Made by a program: the position numbers and the translations under genes
Origin: Bacteroidota bacterium
GTDB lineage: Bacteria; Bacteroidota; Bacteroidia; Chitinophagales; Chitinophagaceae
Direction of reading: 5' to 3'
Assembly: GCA_023386045.1 (NCBI GenBank)
Contig: JAEWKK010000018.1
Location: 124,001 to 188,000, forward strand
DNA length: 64,000 nt
Shown: positions 7,812 through 16,845 of the stretch, one piece after another
Layout: every line of letters begins with the position of its first letter
Numbering within the stretch: the stretch's first letter is position 1
The notes under the pieces: generated by a model
What the model saw: the letters and a program-made list of their open reading frames with translations, nothing else
The model's database searches: none
What the model was told of the DNA's origin: nothing

Positions 7812-8558
7812 TCAAATGATCCATTCCACTTCTCCTACATCAAATCGTTCTGTTTTATCGGTATTAACTTCCAGCTGTCCCAAATCCGAAACTCCTATTA
7901 TCACTGCTTCAAAAATCCGGTTTTCGGTTTTAAGTTTTACAGGTTGGTTTAACTTATATAATTGCTTCCTGTATAATGTTGCTATTGCGGCTGGATCATT
8001 CTTTAATAATTGATAAGAATCTTCGAGATAATTTCCCAGTTCACGGGCAAGGTGTAAAGGATTCTCTTCCTTCCCTTTAATTTGTTTTAAAGAAACGGCA
8101 CGCGTTCCAAGTAATCCGAATTCAACCTGGTTTACATTAATTCCAATCCCAACCACTGCATATTTCCAGGAATTACCCTGCCAGATATTTTGGATCAGTA
8201 TCCCTGCTGCCTTTCTGTCACGCCAATAAATATCATTGGGCCATTTGATCAGGGCTTCATTTCCAGTTAAGTTGTTAAAGAAATTGAGCGTTCCTACAGC
8301 CATGGCCATACTAAGGAAAAAGATCTGTTGAGTTGAAATTAGCTCAGGTTCAATGATGAAGCTGATGGCTATGTTTTTACCTCCTTCAGAACTCCATTCC
8401 TTCGTTCTTTGACCGCGCCCCTTTGTTTGTTCATGAGCAAACACCGCCGTACCATGATGTGCCATACCTGCACGTACCAATCCCATGGCATAGTTGTTGG
8501 TACTGTCAACACTTGGCAGCTCTATGAAAGGTGTACCTAACGGGTTATAAGATGACAA
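7812..8558 (-). CDS. birA: Biotin--[acetyl-CoA-carboxylase] ligase
   Basis: 248 residues. It attaches biotin to the carboxylase carrier protein through biotinyl-AMP. Visible motifs: DSTNNYA at the start, GRGQRTKEWSS (the biotin/ATP loop), KWPNDIYWRDRKAAGILIQ and VVGIGINVNQ, then a C-terminal SH3-like domain. No N-terminal DNA-binding wing is present, so this is a monofunctional ligase and not a repressor. The only start that keeps the N-terminal strand is a TTG at 8558. It is divergent from rsfS, with 114 bases between. Confidence 0.93.
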   Translation of the reverse strand: MSSYNPLGTPFIELPSVDSTNNYAMGLVRAGMAHHGTAVFAHEQTKGRGQRTKEWSSEGGKNIAISFIIEPELISTQQIFFLSMAMAVGTLNFFNNLTGNEALIKWPNDIYWRDRKAAGILIQNIWQGNSWKYAVVGIGINVNQVEFGLLGTRAVSLKQIKGKEENPLHLARELGNYLEDSYQLLKNDPAAIATLYRKQLYKLNQPVKLKTENRIFEAVIIGVSDLGQLEVNTDKTERFDVGEVEWII

Positions 8559-8672
8559 TTAAAACCTATTTTTGAGCAAAGAAAAGCACTCAAAATTTGT
8601 TATCACGGTAAAGGCTGCACTATTTATTTGTTGACAATAAAATCATTTTAATATTTGGAACCATTAGAAGCA

Positions 8673-9053
8673 TTGGCAAATCGCAAGAAAGGAACAGCCC
8701 GGCTGAACAGGAATTCAAAAATCTTCAAAACTATTTTAAGGGCTATACTGGATAAGAAGGGTGAGGAGGTAGTATCACTTGACCTTCGCAAGATCCCGGA
8801 AGCCGTTGCTGATTTTTTCATCATCTGCACCGCCAGCAGCCAACCACAGATCAGGGCCATAGCAGACTCCATTGAAGATGAAGTGAAAAAGAATTGTGGT
8901 GAATCTCCCTACCATTATGAAGGCAAACAGAACCTGCAATGGGTGCTGATTGATTATGTAAACATTGTTGTTCATGTGATGATGCCTGAACAAAGAAAAT
9001 TCTATAAACTGGAGGAGATGTGGAGCGATGCGCCATTGGAAGAACATGCCTGA
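8673..9053 (+). CDS. rsfS: Ribosomal silencing factor RsfS (Iojap)
   Basis: 126 residues from TTG 8673 (ANRKKGTARLNRNSKIFK). RsfS binds uL14 on the large subunit and blocks subunit joining in starvation. Family signatures: KKGEEVVSLDLRKIPEAVADFFIICTASS, then IADSIEDEVKK, WVLIDYVNIVVHVM and FYKLEEMWSDA. An alternative in-frame TTG at 8655 overlaps a TTAATATTTGG promoter-like element (about 8648-8657), so the downstream TTG is preferred; both are non-ATG, and the exact start is uncertain. It is 84 bases upstream of ftsH on the same strand. Confidence 0.9.
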   Translation: MANRKKGTARLNRNSKIFKTILRAILDKKGEEVVSLDLRKIPEAVADFFIICTASSQPQIRAIADSIEDEVKKNCGESPYHYEGKQNLQWVLIDYVNIVVHVMMPEQRKFYKLEEMWSDAPLEEHA

Positions 9054-9137
9054 TGTGCTGTTTGTTAAATGTACGCTGAGCTTAGATTATCCGGATAAAA
9101 AACAATTACTTGCACCATTTACAATAAGACGAAAGAA

Positions 9138-11210
9138 ATGTCACAGGAACCATATAAGAACGACAACAAAAGACTTCCCAAATTCTCGAACCGTCCTACA
9201 GACGGTGGAGAAAACGGTCCCCGCAAAGGACCCAGGTTTAGCATTTACTGGATCTATGCCATCATATTCGCTATACTTATAGGCTTTCAGGTTTTTAATC
9301 CTTTTACTTCTGCAACCGGAGAAATCACCCAGAGCAAATTTGAGGATATGATCCGCAAAGGCGAAGTGAACAAATACACCATTGTTTCCAACCGGAACAT
9401 GGTAAGGGTCAAACTCAATCCTGATGCCCTGCCTGCATATGAAGGCAAGATCGGGAAAAACCTGAGTGCCAAGGACGATTACCACGCTTCCTTTAAAGTT
9501 GCTTCCGTTGAATCCTTCAAGGATGATATGAGGCAGTTCTATAAAGACAATACCGATGCTCCCCGTGCTATTGAAGATGCAACAGCGGATAGTAACTGGT
9601 TCAGTCCTTTCCTTCAGACTATTTTACCCATTCTCATCTTTGTAGGTCTCTGGATCCTGCTGATGCGTAAAATGGGTGGTGGCGCTGGCGGTGGAGGCGG
9701 TCCAGGCGGTATTTTCAATATTGGAAAATCAAGGGCAACCTTGTTTGATAAGGGAACCCGCGTCAACATCACTTTCGCTGATGTTGCCGGACTTGATGAA
9801 GCCAAGGTTGAGGTTATGGAGATTGTTGACTTCCTGAAAAATCCCAAAAAATATACTTCTCTTGGAGGTAAAATTCCAAAAGGAGCCCTTCTTGTTGGAC
9901 CTCCGGGTACAGGTAAAACCCTGCTTGCCAAGGCCATGGCTGGTGAAGCACAGGTTCCTTTCTTTAGCCTGAGCGGTTCTGATTTCGTTGAGATGTTTGT
10001 GGGTGTGGGCGCCAGCCGCGTACGTGATCTTTTCAAACAGGCAAGAGAAAAAGCACCCTGTATCATTTTCATTGATGAGATAGACGCCATCGGTCGTGCA
10101 CGTGGTAAGAATATGATGATGAGCAACGATGAGAGAGAAAGCACGCTGAACCAGCTACTGGTTGAAATGGACGGCTTTGGAACTGATACGGGCATCATCG
10201 TACTGGCTGCTACCAACCGTCCAGACGTACTGGATACTGCCCTTCTTCGTCCCGGACGCTTTGACAGGCAGATCTCCATTGATAAGCCTGACGTAAAAGG
10301 TCGCGAAGCCATTTTCAAAGTACACCTTAAACCCATCAAGGTTTCTGAAAAAGTTGATATTCATAAACTCGCCGAGCAAACACCAGGTTTTGCCGGAGCT
10401 GATATCGCCAACGTTTGTAACGAAGCAGCACTGATAGCAGCGAGAAAGAATAAGAGCGCTGTTGACATGAGTGATTTCCAGGATGCTGTGGACAGGGTGA
10501 TTGGTGGACTGGAGAAAAAGAACAAGATCATTTCTCCTGATGAGAAAAAGATCATTGCCTATCATGAAGCAGGACATGCCATTTGCGGATGGTTCCTGGA
10601 ACATGCCTATCCATTGCTGAAGGTAACCATCGTTCCAAGGGGAACAGCTGCACTGGGTTATGCTCAATACACTCCAAAAGAGCAGTATCTGTATAACACT
10701 GACCAGTTGCTGGACCAGATCTGTATGACCCTGGGTGGTCGTGCCAGTGAAGATATTTTCTTTGGTAAGATCTCAACTGGTGCTCAAAACGATTTGCAAC
10801 AGATCACGCGGATTGGTTATGCCATGGTCACTGTGTATGGTATGAATGATAAAGTGGGTAACATCAGCTTTTACGATCCCCAGCAGGATAATTCATTTAC
10901 CAAACCTTATTCTGATGAAACAGCAAGGCTGATTGACGAGGAAGTAAGGAAACTGATTGATGATGCCTATATGAGGACTAAAAATCTCCTTACAGAGAAA
11001 AAGAATGAAGTGGAGAAACTTGCCGAGGCCTTACTGGATAAGGAAGTATTATTCCAGAGCGATGTTGAAGCATTGATCGGACCTCGTCCTTTCCAGGACA
11101 AGCACCTGCTTGATGTTGAACCAACTGAAAAACATCCTGAGGGTGGCATCAGTGAAGGAGTTCCTCCTTATGATCCTAATGTTACCAACCAGGCCCCTGG
11201 AGTCAAATGA
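9138..11210 (+). CDS. ftsH: ATP-dependent zinc metalloprotease FtsH
   Basis: 690 residues. A membrane-anchored AAA protease that degrades unassembled or regulatory membrane proteins. Order of parts: basic N-tail, TM1 at about 34-52, periplasmic domain, TM2 at about 157-176, a Gly-rich linker (residues 180-191), Walker A GPPGTGKT at 254-261, Walker B IIFIDEID at 309-316, second region of homology ending RPGRFDRQ, and the zinc site HEAGH at 476-480 with a third ligand Asp near 552 (AQNDLQQ). The C-terminal ~40 residues are a Pro/Gly-rich tail. Its stop codon overlaps the start of the LUD-domain gene (ATGA), so translation is probably coupled. Confidence 0.98.
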   Translation: MSQEPYKNDNKRLPKFSNRPTDGGENGPRKGPRFSIYWIYAIIFAILIGFQVFNPFTSATGEITQSKFEDMIRKGEVNKYTIVSNRNMVRVKLNPDALPAYEGKIGKNLSAKDDYHASFKVASVESFKDDMRQFYKDNTDAPRAIEDATADSNWFSPFLQTILPILIFVGLWILLMRKMGGGAGGGGGPGGIFNIGKSRATLFDKGTRVNITFADVAGLDEAKVEVMEIVDFLKNPKKYTSLGGKIPKGALLVGPPGTGKTLLAKAMAGEAQVPFFSLSGSDFVEMFVGVGASRVRDLFKQAREKAPCIIFIDEIDAIGRARGKNMMMSNDERESTLNQLLVEMDGFGTDTGIIVLAATNRPDVLDTALLRPGRFDRQISIDKPDVKGREAIFKVHLKPIKVSEKVDIHKLAEQTPGFAGADIANVCNEAALIAARKNKSAVDMSDFQDAVDRVIGGLEKKNKIISPDEKKIIAYHEAGHAICGWFLEHAYPLLKVTIVPRGTAALGYAQYTPKEQYLYNTDQLLDQICMTLGGRASEDIFFGKISTGAQNDLQQITRIGYAMVTVYGMNDKVGNISFYDPQQDNSFTKPYSDETARLIDEEVRKLIDDAYMRTKNLLTEKKNEVEKLAEALLDKEVLFQSDVEALIGPRPFQDKHLLDVEPTEKHPEGGISEGVPPYDPNVTNQAPGVK

Positions 11211-11833
11211 GCAATTCACCAGCAAAGAATAATATTCTAAAAAAAATACGCATGGCGTTGGCACATCCAACGCCATTGCCTTTTCCCAAATCAGAAGGTA
11301 CTGATTCAGTTTTTCAGCCGAAGCAACAGGATCTTGTTGTTGAATTTGCAGAACAATTCACTGCACTGCAGGGAAAATTTGTTTTTTGTCTTGACCAGAA
11401 TGAATTACTGGAGCATTTTCAAAAACTCTGTTACCAGAACCAGTGGACAAAGATCTATTGTGAAGAAGAACCATTAAAAAACCTGGTTCATACTCCCCTG
11501 CTACATGATGATATTGCCAGCTGCGACGCATCACTGACCAGTTGTGAATTTCTTGTAGCCAGAACAGGCAGCCTTGTGATCAGTTCTGTACACCAGGGAA
11601 GAGTGCCGAGTGTGTATGCACCCATTCATGTATGTATTGCCCGGACATCTCAACTTGTTTATGACATTAAGGATGGTCTTGATGCCATGAAATTAAAATA
11701 CAGGCAATTTCTTCCATCTATGATCAGCTTTGCAACAGGTCCCAGTCGTACAGCAGATATTGAAAAAACCCTGGTGGTTGGAGTTCACGGCCCAAAAGAA
11801 GTATATTGTTTTGTAATTGAAGACCAGGCTTAA
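11207..11833 (+). CDS. LUD-domain protein (LutC/YkgG family)
   Basis: 208 residues. The C-terminal half carries the LUD signature: EFLVARTGSLVISS, then ATGPSRTADIEKTLVVGVHGP. In LutC the domain belongs to an iron-sulfur lactate-oxidising complex with LutA and LutB, but neither partner is here, so the role is open. Bacteroidota commonly have this stand-alone form next to ftsH (recollection, not checked). It overlaps ftsH by 4 bases (ATGA) and ends directly before the lpxH start codon (TAAATG), so these genes form one tight operon. Confidence 0.88.
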   Translation: MSNSPAKNNILKKIRMALAHPTPLPFPKSEGTDSVFQPKQQDLVVEFAEQFTALQGKFVFCLDQNELLEHFQKLCYQNQWTKIYCEEEPLKNLVHTPLLHDDIASCDASLTSCEFLVARTGSLVISSVHQGRVPSVYAPIHVCIARTSQLVYDIKDGLDAMKLKYRQFLPSMISFATGPSRTADIEKTLVVGVHGPKEVYCFVIEDQA

Positions 11834-12619
11834 ATGCAAATTCCTCCAGGTAAAAAAATATTCTTTCTATCCGATTTTCATCTCGGTGCTCCCAATGCCG
11901 AAAGCAGCCTGCAAAGGGAAAAACTGATCGTTCAATTTCTCAATGAGATCAAAGGCGAAGCGCATACCATTTTCATAGTGGGCGATATGTTTGACTTCTG
12001 GTATGAATACCGCAAGGTGGTGCCCAGGGGTTTTGTCAGACTGTTGGGAACTATCGCGGAACTTGCAGACCAGGGTATTGCCATTCATTTTTTTGTAGGC
12101 AATCATGACATGTGGATGAAAAATTATTTCGAAGAAGAGCTAAATGTTCCTGTTTATTATGAACCTGTTGAATTTGAGTTTAACGATAAGATTTTTCTCG
12201 TTGGTCATGGCGATGGACTAGGCCCGGGAGATCATGGATATAAAAGACTCAAGAAAATTTTTCGCAATCCCGTATGCCAGTGGTTATTCGGAATTCTTCC
12301 ACCTGCAATCGGCATAGGCATCGCTAATTATTCAAGCAGGAAAAGTCGTGCTGCTACCGGCCAGAGTGAAGAACAGTTTTTGGGAGAAGACAAAGAATGG
12401 TTGCTAATCTACTGCAGGCAGGAACTGCAGAGAAAAAAAATAGATTATTTTGTTTTCGGACATAGACACCTGCCCATTGATTATCGTCTGAATGATAGCA
12501 GCCGGTATATTAACCTGGGCGACTGGATCAATTATTTTACCTATGCTGTTTTTGATGGAAACACTATCGAACTAAAATCCTATACAGGCAAAGAAGATAA
12601 AATCATCCGGAAAGCTTGA
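11834..12619 (+). CDS. lpxH: UDP-2,3-diacylglucosamine diphosphatase (LpxH-type metallophosphoesterase)
   Basis: 261 residues. LpxH hydrolyses UDP-2,3-diacylglucosamine to lipid X and UMP in lipid A synthesis at the inner membrane. The calcineurin-like site is complete: DFHLGAP near residue 15, GDMFDFWYEYR, GNHDMWM, GHGDGLGPGDHGYK and GHRHLPIDY. The FDFWYE and GDGLGPGD blocks point to LpxH over generic phosphoesterases. It starts immediately after the LUD gene and overlaps the next gene by 4 bases. Grouping with ftsH is notable, because FtsH controls lipid A flux in enterics by degrading LpxC. Confidence 0.9.
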   Translation: MQIPPGKKIFFLSDFHLGAPNAESSLQREKLIVQFLNEIKGEAHTIFIVGDMFDFWYEYRKVVPRGFVRLLGTIAELADQGIAIHFFVGNHDMWMKNYFEEELNVPVYYEPVEFEFNDKIFLVGHGDGLGPGDHGYKRLKKIFRNPVCQWLFGILPPAIGIGIANYSSRKSRAATGQSEEQFLGEDKEWLLIYCRQELQRKKIDYFVFGHRHLPIDYRLNDSSRYINLGDWINYFTYAVFDGNTIELKSYTGKEDKIIRKA

Positions 12620-13422
12620 AGATATTTTTTACCATACTGACCTTTTTGCTTTTTTCAGATTCCTTTTCACAGGCAGACACCAGCTTCAGTCTCCTACGCA
12701 CCTATAAGGGCGATATTGCTGATGCAGCACTCGATAACCTGGGCAATCTTTATATTGTTTCTTCTACAGGCCAGATCAAAAAAATAAATGAAGCAGGAGA
12801 TTCCGTGGGCGTTTATAACCAGCACAGGAATTATGGAAATCTTTTTAGTCTGGATGTTTCCAATCCTCTCAAGATCCTTTTATTCTACAAAGATTTTTCA
12901 AGCGTAGTAGTGCTGGACCGTTTTCTCGCCAATATCACAACAGTAAATCTTAAAAACTTTTCCATACTGCAACCTGCAGCTATTGGTCTTTCATACGACA
13001 ATAACATCTGGGTTTTTGATGAATACGACAGCAAGCTCAAAAAAATTGATGAACAGGGAAAACATTTATTGGAAACTCCTGACCTAAGAACAGCAATTGG
13101 ACAAGGCATCACCCCTCAAAAGATTCTAAATGACAACGGCCTCGTGTACCTGGCAGATACAGCCACAGGGGTTTTTGTTTTTGACAATTATGGCTCTTTC
13201 AAAAGAAAATTTCCTTTTATTAACTGGAAAAGCATTGCTGTAAACAGGAACCATATCATTAGTACCAGCAATGAACTCATCACCATCTACAATACTTCCA
13301 CTCATTTACAATCGCAAAGAAAAAATCCATTTTTTGCACCTTATGTGCATGCATTCATTAGTGCAGACAAATTGGTTTCCTTCTCTCCACAACAATTGCA
13401 GATCTACCAAATCCGTCTCTGA
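12616..13422 (+). CDS. Secreted hypothetical protein, probable beta-propeller
   Basis: 268 residues starting at TTG 12616, which overlaps the lpxH stop by 4 bases. A signal peptide (KIFFTILTFLLFSDSFSQ) precedes repeated strands of the type LDNLGNLYIVSSTGQIKKI, YDNNIWVFDEYDSKLKKID and NGLVYLADTATGVFVFDNYG. Each resembles a blade of an NHL or six-bladed propeller of the TolB/YncE kind, and about five blades can be counted by eye. No catalytic residues are evident. The operon position after lpxH suggests an envelope role (inference). No family name can be assigned. Confidence 0.75.
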   Translation: MKIFFTILTFLLFSDSFSQADTSFSLLRTYKGDIADAALDNLGNLYIVSSTGQIKKINEAGDSVGVYNQHRNYGNLFSLDVSNPLKILLFYKDFSSVVVLDRFLANITTVNLKNFSILQPAAIGLSYDNNIWVFDEYDSKLKKIDEQGKHLLETPDLRTAIGQGITPQKILNDNGLVYLADTATGVFVFDNYGSFKRKFPFINWKSIAVNRNHIISTSNELITIYNTSTHLQSQRKNPFFAPYVHAFISADKLVSFSPQQLQIYQIRL

Positions 13423-13463
13423 TGTTCTTCTAAGCTTTAATTTTATCGGAAAGTGGAGCCGAG

Positions 13464-14549
13464 ATGAATGATTTTTTTAACAGGGAATTCCTGGGCAACC
13501 CGGTAAAGGATTATTTCTGGGTAGCAGGTGTTATCATTTTTGTATTGCTGATCAACAGGATCATTTCAAAATACATTGCCCTGCTGCTTTGCAGGATCTT
13601 CAGGAGAACATGGAAGAATTTTGACCAGCAAAAATTCATTGACCTGATCATTCACCCGCTTGGTGTTTTTCTCGTGATTACAGTTTCAATCGTAGCATTT
13701 TACAGGCTTGTATTTCCGGATGAACTCAATGTAACTCTTTATAAATATCCTTTACAGTCAATACTTCTTTCAATTGCCATCGTAGTTCAGATCATTGCTT
13801 TTACCTGGCTTCTTTTACGCATTATCGACTTCATTGCTGCAGTACTTGCTGCCAGGGCATTAAAATCAAAAGACCATAGCGATAACCAGCTGGTTGTTTT
13901 TTTCAGGGACTTCCTTAAAGTTCTTATTGGTATCATTGGTGGTGTCATGATCCTGAAATTTGCATTTGATTACAACGTCAGCAGCCTGCTTACAGGCCTG
14001 AGTATCGTGGGTGCAGCAATTGCACTTGCTTTGAAAGAAAGCCTCGAGAACCTGATCGCTTCCTTTGTTATTTTCTTTGATAAACCTTTTACTACCGGGG
14101 ATTTTATCAAGCTGCAGCAGGTATCGGGTACAGTTGAAAGAATTGGATTAAGAAGCACCAGGCTGCGTACAACTGAAAAAAGCTATGTAACGGTTCCCAA
14201 CAAACAAATGGTAGACAGCATTCTTGATAATGTATCACTCCGGTCACAAATAAGAGGTGAAATCAATTTATTTATCCAGCTGCAAACGCCACATGCAAAG
14301 GTTAGTCAGCTGCAGGAAGCCATTAAAACTTATTTATCGGGGATTAAGGAAATTCAGTCATCTACGGTTCTGTTTAATGATATCAAGGTGCAGGCCTTTA
14401 TCATCTTCATTGAATTTTTTACTCCTCAAATGGAATGGAGCAGGTTTACAGCCATCAAACAAAACCTGAATTATTTCATTTTACAGAAAATGGAAGAACT
14501 GGAGATCAGGATCGCTGCAGAAGGAAAGGACCTGGCGATCGTTTCTTAA
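13464..14549 (+). CDS. MscS-family mechanosensitive channel
   Basis: 361 residues. MscS channels open under membrane tension to release solutes after osmotic downshift. Membrane segments are visible at about 17-37, 66-86, 100-125 and 150-170. The pore helix region reads LSIVGAAIALALKESLENLIASFVIF, with the FDKPFTTGDFI turn and the beta domain GTVERIGLRSTRLRT and VPNKQMVDSILDN that follow in all MscS proteins. A cytoplasmic alpha/beta domain ends the chain. An AT-rich near-consensus element (TAATTTTA, about 13438-13445) lies just upstream. It converges on the thioredoxin-like gene with 15 bases between. Confidence 0.95.
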   Translation: MNDFFNREFLGNPVKDYFWVAGVIIFVLLINRIISKYIALLLCRIFRRTWKNFDQQKFIDLIIHPLGVFLVITVSIVAFYRLVFPDELNVTLYKYPLQSILLSIAIVVQIIAFTWLLLRIIDFIAAVLAARALKSKDHSDNQLVVFFRDFLKVLIGIIGGVMILKFAFDYNVSSLLTGLSIVGAAIALALKESLENLIASFVIFFDKPFTTGDFIKLQQVSGTVERIGLRSTRLRTTEKSYVTVPNKQMVDSILDNVSLRSQIRGEINLFIQLQTPHAKVSQLQEAIKTYLSGIKEIQSSTVLFNDIKVQAFIIFIEFFTPQMEWSRFTAIKQNLNYFILQKMEELEIRIAAEGKDLAIVS

Positions 14550-14564
14550 CGGAAGCAATAATTC

Positions 14565-15080
14565 CTACTGGTTTTTATTTTTGATGAGGATCTCACCCAG
14601 TTCCCTGTCGATCATACCATATTTTCCATACTCCACCACGCGGCCAATTTCTTTTCCGTTTTTCATGATGATGATGGTAGGCACATGGGTAACATTGAAG
14701 GCTTCAGAAAGATGCTGGATGGTTTTCTTGGAACGGTCTACACCCAGCATGGTGATGCGATCCTGGGGAAATCCAGCTGCATCTGCCATTGCAAAAAATT
14801 TAGGAAGTAGGTTCTGTGTGTCCTCGCACCATGTACCGCCAAATATTACGAGGTTCACTGAATCTTTATTGATCTTAAAAGCTTCTACTGCATTCTTATC
14901 AGGACTGAATCCTTTTTGATTCTGTGCAAACCATTTGAAAGAAGAATCTGTTGACAATTCATCCCTGGTCATAAAACCCTTGATGATCTTGGTACCTCCG
15001 GGTTCTATTTTTACTTCTGCCTGGGCAGAAACCACATAGCCGCTCAAAAGAATCAGGAGGAATAAAACAGACTTTTTCAT
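14565..15080 (-). CDS. Exported thioredoxin-like protein with a CEDT active-site motif
   Basis: 171 residues from the ATG at 15080. A longer reading to 15167 would lie upstream of the exact promoter element at 15098-15105, so it is rejected. A signal peptide (MKKSVLFLLILLSGYVVSAQ) leads to a thioredoxin fold: LVIFGGTWCEDTQNLLPKFF, then VTHVPTIIIMKNGKEIGR with the cis-Pro. The redox motif is C-E-D-T and not C-x-x-C, so only one Cys remains and a normal dithiol cycle is not possible. It may be a monothiol or binding variant; the W-C-E-D-T form recurs in Bacteroidota (recollection). It is downstream of the MerR gene on the same strand. Confidence 0.88.
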   Translation of the reverse strand: MKKSVLFLLILLSGYVVSAQAEVKIEPGGTKIIKGFMTRDELSTDSSFKWFAQNQKGFSPDKNAVEAFKINKDSVNLVIFGGTWCEDTQNLLPKFFAMADAAGFPQDRITMLGVDRSKKTIQHLSEAFNVTHVPTIIIMKNGKEIGRVVEYGKYGMIDRELGEILIKNKNQ

Positions 15081-15097
15081 GGTGAATAGATATAGTT

Positions 15098-15105
15098 CAA
15101 ATTTA
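15098..15105 (-). promoter_or_regulatory. -7 element (TAAATTTG) for the thioredoxin-like gene
   Basis: Exact TAnnTTTG on the minus strand, 17 bases before the ATG at 15080. It decides the start in favour of the signal-peptide form. Confidence 0.55.
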
Positions 15106-15194
15106 GTGATGGATAAAAAATGAAAAAGGATGCAGGCTGTTAAAGAACAAGCAAAATTACCCGCCAAATTGCAAGAATAGTAAGAGATGTAGAA

Positions 15195-15704
15195 TCAGAG
15201 ATGTGCCTTTAGTTCCAGTAAAAAAGCCCGCAGTTTTTGTAGAGACTGTATCATCTCATATTTTTCACTGGCCTGCCTGTTCTTCCTGATATAATCCTTT
15301 GCGCCTTCAATGGTAAATTTTCTCCTGCGCAGCAGGTCATGTATCATTTGCAGGTTCTTGACATCCGAAGGCTTGAAGAACCTGTCGCCCTTGCGATTTT
15401 TCCTGGGCTCAAGAATATCGAATTCATTTTCCCAGTAGCGGATCAAAGAAGTATTTACCTTGAACATGGTAGCCACTTCACCAATAGAATAATATTGCTT
15501 TTGAAAAAGGATTTCATCTTCAGGCACATCAACTCTTTCCACTTCACCCATCACATCTTTCAATGCTTTACGTCCCCTGGTGGTGCTTTTGGGCAAAGGC
15601 TTTTGTTCAGGTAAAGGAGGGCTTGCCTGTATTTCTTTTGGAGCCTCCGCTTGTGCAGGCTCTGAAAGAAACTCAAAGGTGATTTGTGCTAAAGACTTGT
15701 CCAT
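15195..15704 (-). CDS. MerR-family transcriptional regulator
   Basis: 169 residues. After a ~55-residue basic, Pro-rich leader lies a MerR DNA-binding domain: YYSIGEVATMFKVNTSLIRYW with ENEFDILEPRKNRKGDRFF (wing), then DVKNLQMIHDLLRRRKFTIEG. The C-terminus is a short helix (YEMIQSLQKLRAFLLELKAHL), presumably for dimerisation. No Cys-rich or aromatic effector-binding domain follows, so the ligand is unknown. It sits between the M23 gene (93 bases upstream) and the thioredoxin-like gene, with its own -7 element at 15715-15722. Confidence 0.92.
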   Translation of the reverse strand: MDKSLAQITFEFLSEPAQAEAPKEIQASPPLPEQKPLPKSTTRGRKALKDVMGEVERVDVPEDEILFQKQYYSIGEVATMFKVNTSLIRYWENEFDILEPRKNRKGDRFFKPSDVKNLQMIHDLLRRRKFTIEGAKDYIRKNRQASEKYEMIQSLQKLRAFLLELKAHL

Positions 15705-15714
15705 GGAAGCTTAC

Positions 15715-15722
15715 CAAAATTA
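15715..15722 (-). promoter_or_regulatory. -7 element (TAATTTTG) for the MerR gene
   Basis: Exact TAnnTTTG on the minus strand, 10 bases before the ATG at 15704. The predicted leader is only about 5 bases. Confidence 0.5.
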
Positions 15723-15797
15723 AGGACTAAAGAACCATGAAGCGGAAAAGATTATGCCGATTTTGAATAATTAATTTGTTGGGGAGTTTGGATCAGG

Positions 15798-16769
15798 TCA
15801 ATCAAAGCTTTGATTGGAAGCAGCTGCTCTTTTCAGCAACTGGTCAAACTGTTGCGGGCTTAGGTCATTATAAAAGAAGTAAACCGGATCCAGCTTCTGG
15901 CCATTCTTATGTACTTCATAGTGACAGTGAGGACCGGTGGATTTACCTGTATTACCAACATAACCGATAACTTCTCCACGCTTGATCCTCTGACCACGCC
16001 TTGCCTTGATACGCAGCATGTGTCCATACAAGGTTTCATAACCATATCCATGATCTATCACCACGTGATTACCATAACCACCATCACTGAGGCCGGCGGT
16101 TTTAATGGTTCCATCAGCAGTGGCATAAATCGGAGTGCCCTGAGGTGCACTGAAATCAAGTCCTGCATGAAACTTTACGGTTTTATATACAGGATCTATG
16201 CGGTAACCAAATCCTGAAGCAATCCTGCTGAGATCCTGGTTGCTCACAGGCTGTATGGCTGGCGTGGCTGCCAGTAATTTTTCCTTGTTGTTTAAAAGTC
16301 CCGCCAACTCGGTATAAGATTTTTTCTGTGCAGCAATCCTGGAATTGAGATTATTGACACTTGAATAAATGGAGTTGATCAACTGGCTGCCCTGCATTCC
16401 TTCAACCCTTGCAATTTCCTGCTGACGCTCCAGGGCCTGTGCCCGGGCACTATCGGGTATGGGCTTGGCTTCAAAAATACTTCGGTAGACCTCATTATCC
16501 CTTTTCTCCAATTCCGACATCTGCATCTGGATCTCCTTCACCCTGTCATTCATTTGCTGGTAACGGTCCAAAAGCCTTTCATTTTCGGCTTTGTAAAATT
16601 TTTCAGTAGGTGATCCCACAAATTGAAAGGCGAAATAGGAAATGATGGCCGAAGTGACAAGTGCGGCCGCAATAAAACCAAAAACCCGGAGCAGCTTCAC
16701 CCTCAGTGGGGTTACAAGCTTCTCATAACGAAGCGTGTGCGTGTTATAGTAGTATTTGATTTTTTTCAT
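15798..16769 (-). CDS. Membrane-anchored M23/LytM peptidase
   Basis: 323 residues. An N-terminal membrane helix at about 28-50 (VFGFIAAALVTSAIISYFAF) is followed by a coiled coil at about 58-165 (ENERLLDRYQQMNDRVKEIQM) and a LytM domain from about 185: SGFGYRIDPVYKTVKFHAGLD, HGYGYETLYGHM, GNTGKSTGPHCHYEV. All four zinc-site positions are present, so it should cleave peptidoglycan cross-links. The architecture (TM, coiled coil, LytM) is that of cell-shape or division endopeptidases. Its leader contains an exact -7 element (16846-16853) and a short CCGC-TTTTT-GCGG hairpin. It is divergent from alaS. Confidence 0.93.
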   Translation of the reverse strand: MKKIKYYYNTHTLRYEKLVTPLRVKLLRVFGFIAAALVTSAIISYFAFQFVGSPTEKFYKAENERLLDRYQQMNDRVKEIQMQMSELEKRDNEVYRSIFEAKPIPDSARAQALERQQEIARVEGMQGSQLINSIYSSVNNLNSRIAAQKKSYTELAGLLNNKEKLLAATPAIQPVSNQDLSRIASGFGYRIDPVYKTVKFHAGLDFSAPQGTPIYATADGTIKTAGLSDGGYGNHVVIDHGYGYETLYGHMLRIKARRGQRIKRGEVIGYVGNTGKSTGPHCHYEVHKNGQKLDPVYFFYNDLSPQQFDQLLKRAAASNQSFD

Positions 16770-16845
16770 CGGCCAATTGGATTACGGACGCTTTTTAAAA
16801 GCGGTGCTAATGTTACCTTTGCCATCCGCAAAAAGCGGAAGCTAA

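Noticed and set aside
9614..10339. 241-codon minus-strand frame opposite ftsH
   Set aside because: Ser/Arg/Pro-rich composition typical of the antisense of a conserved gene, and it overlaps the FtsH AAA core.
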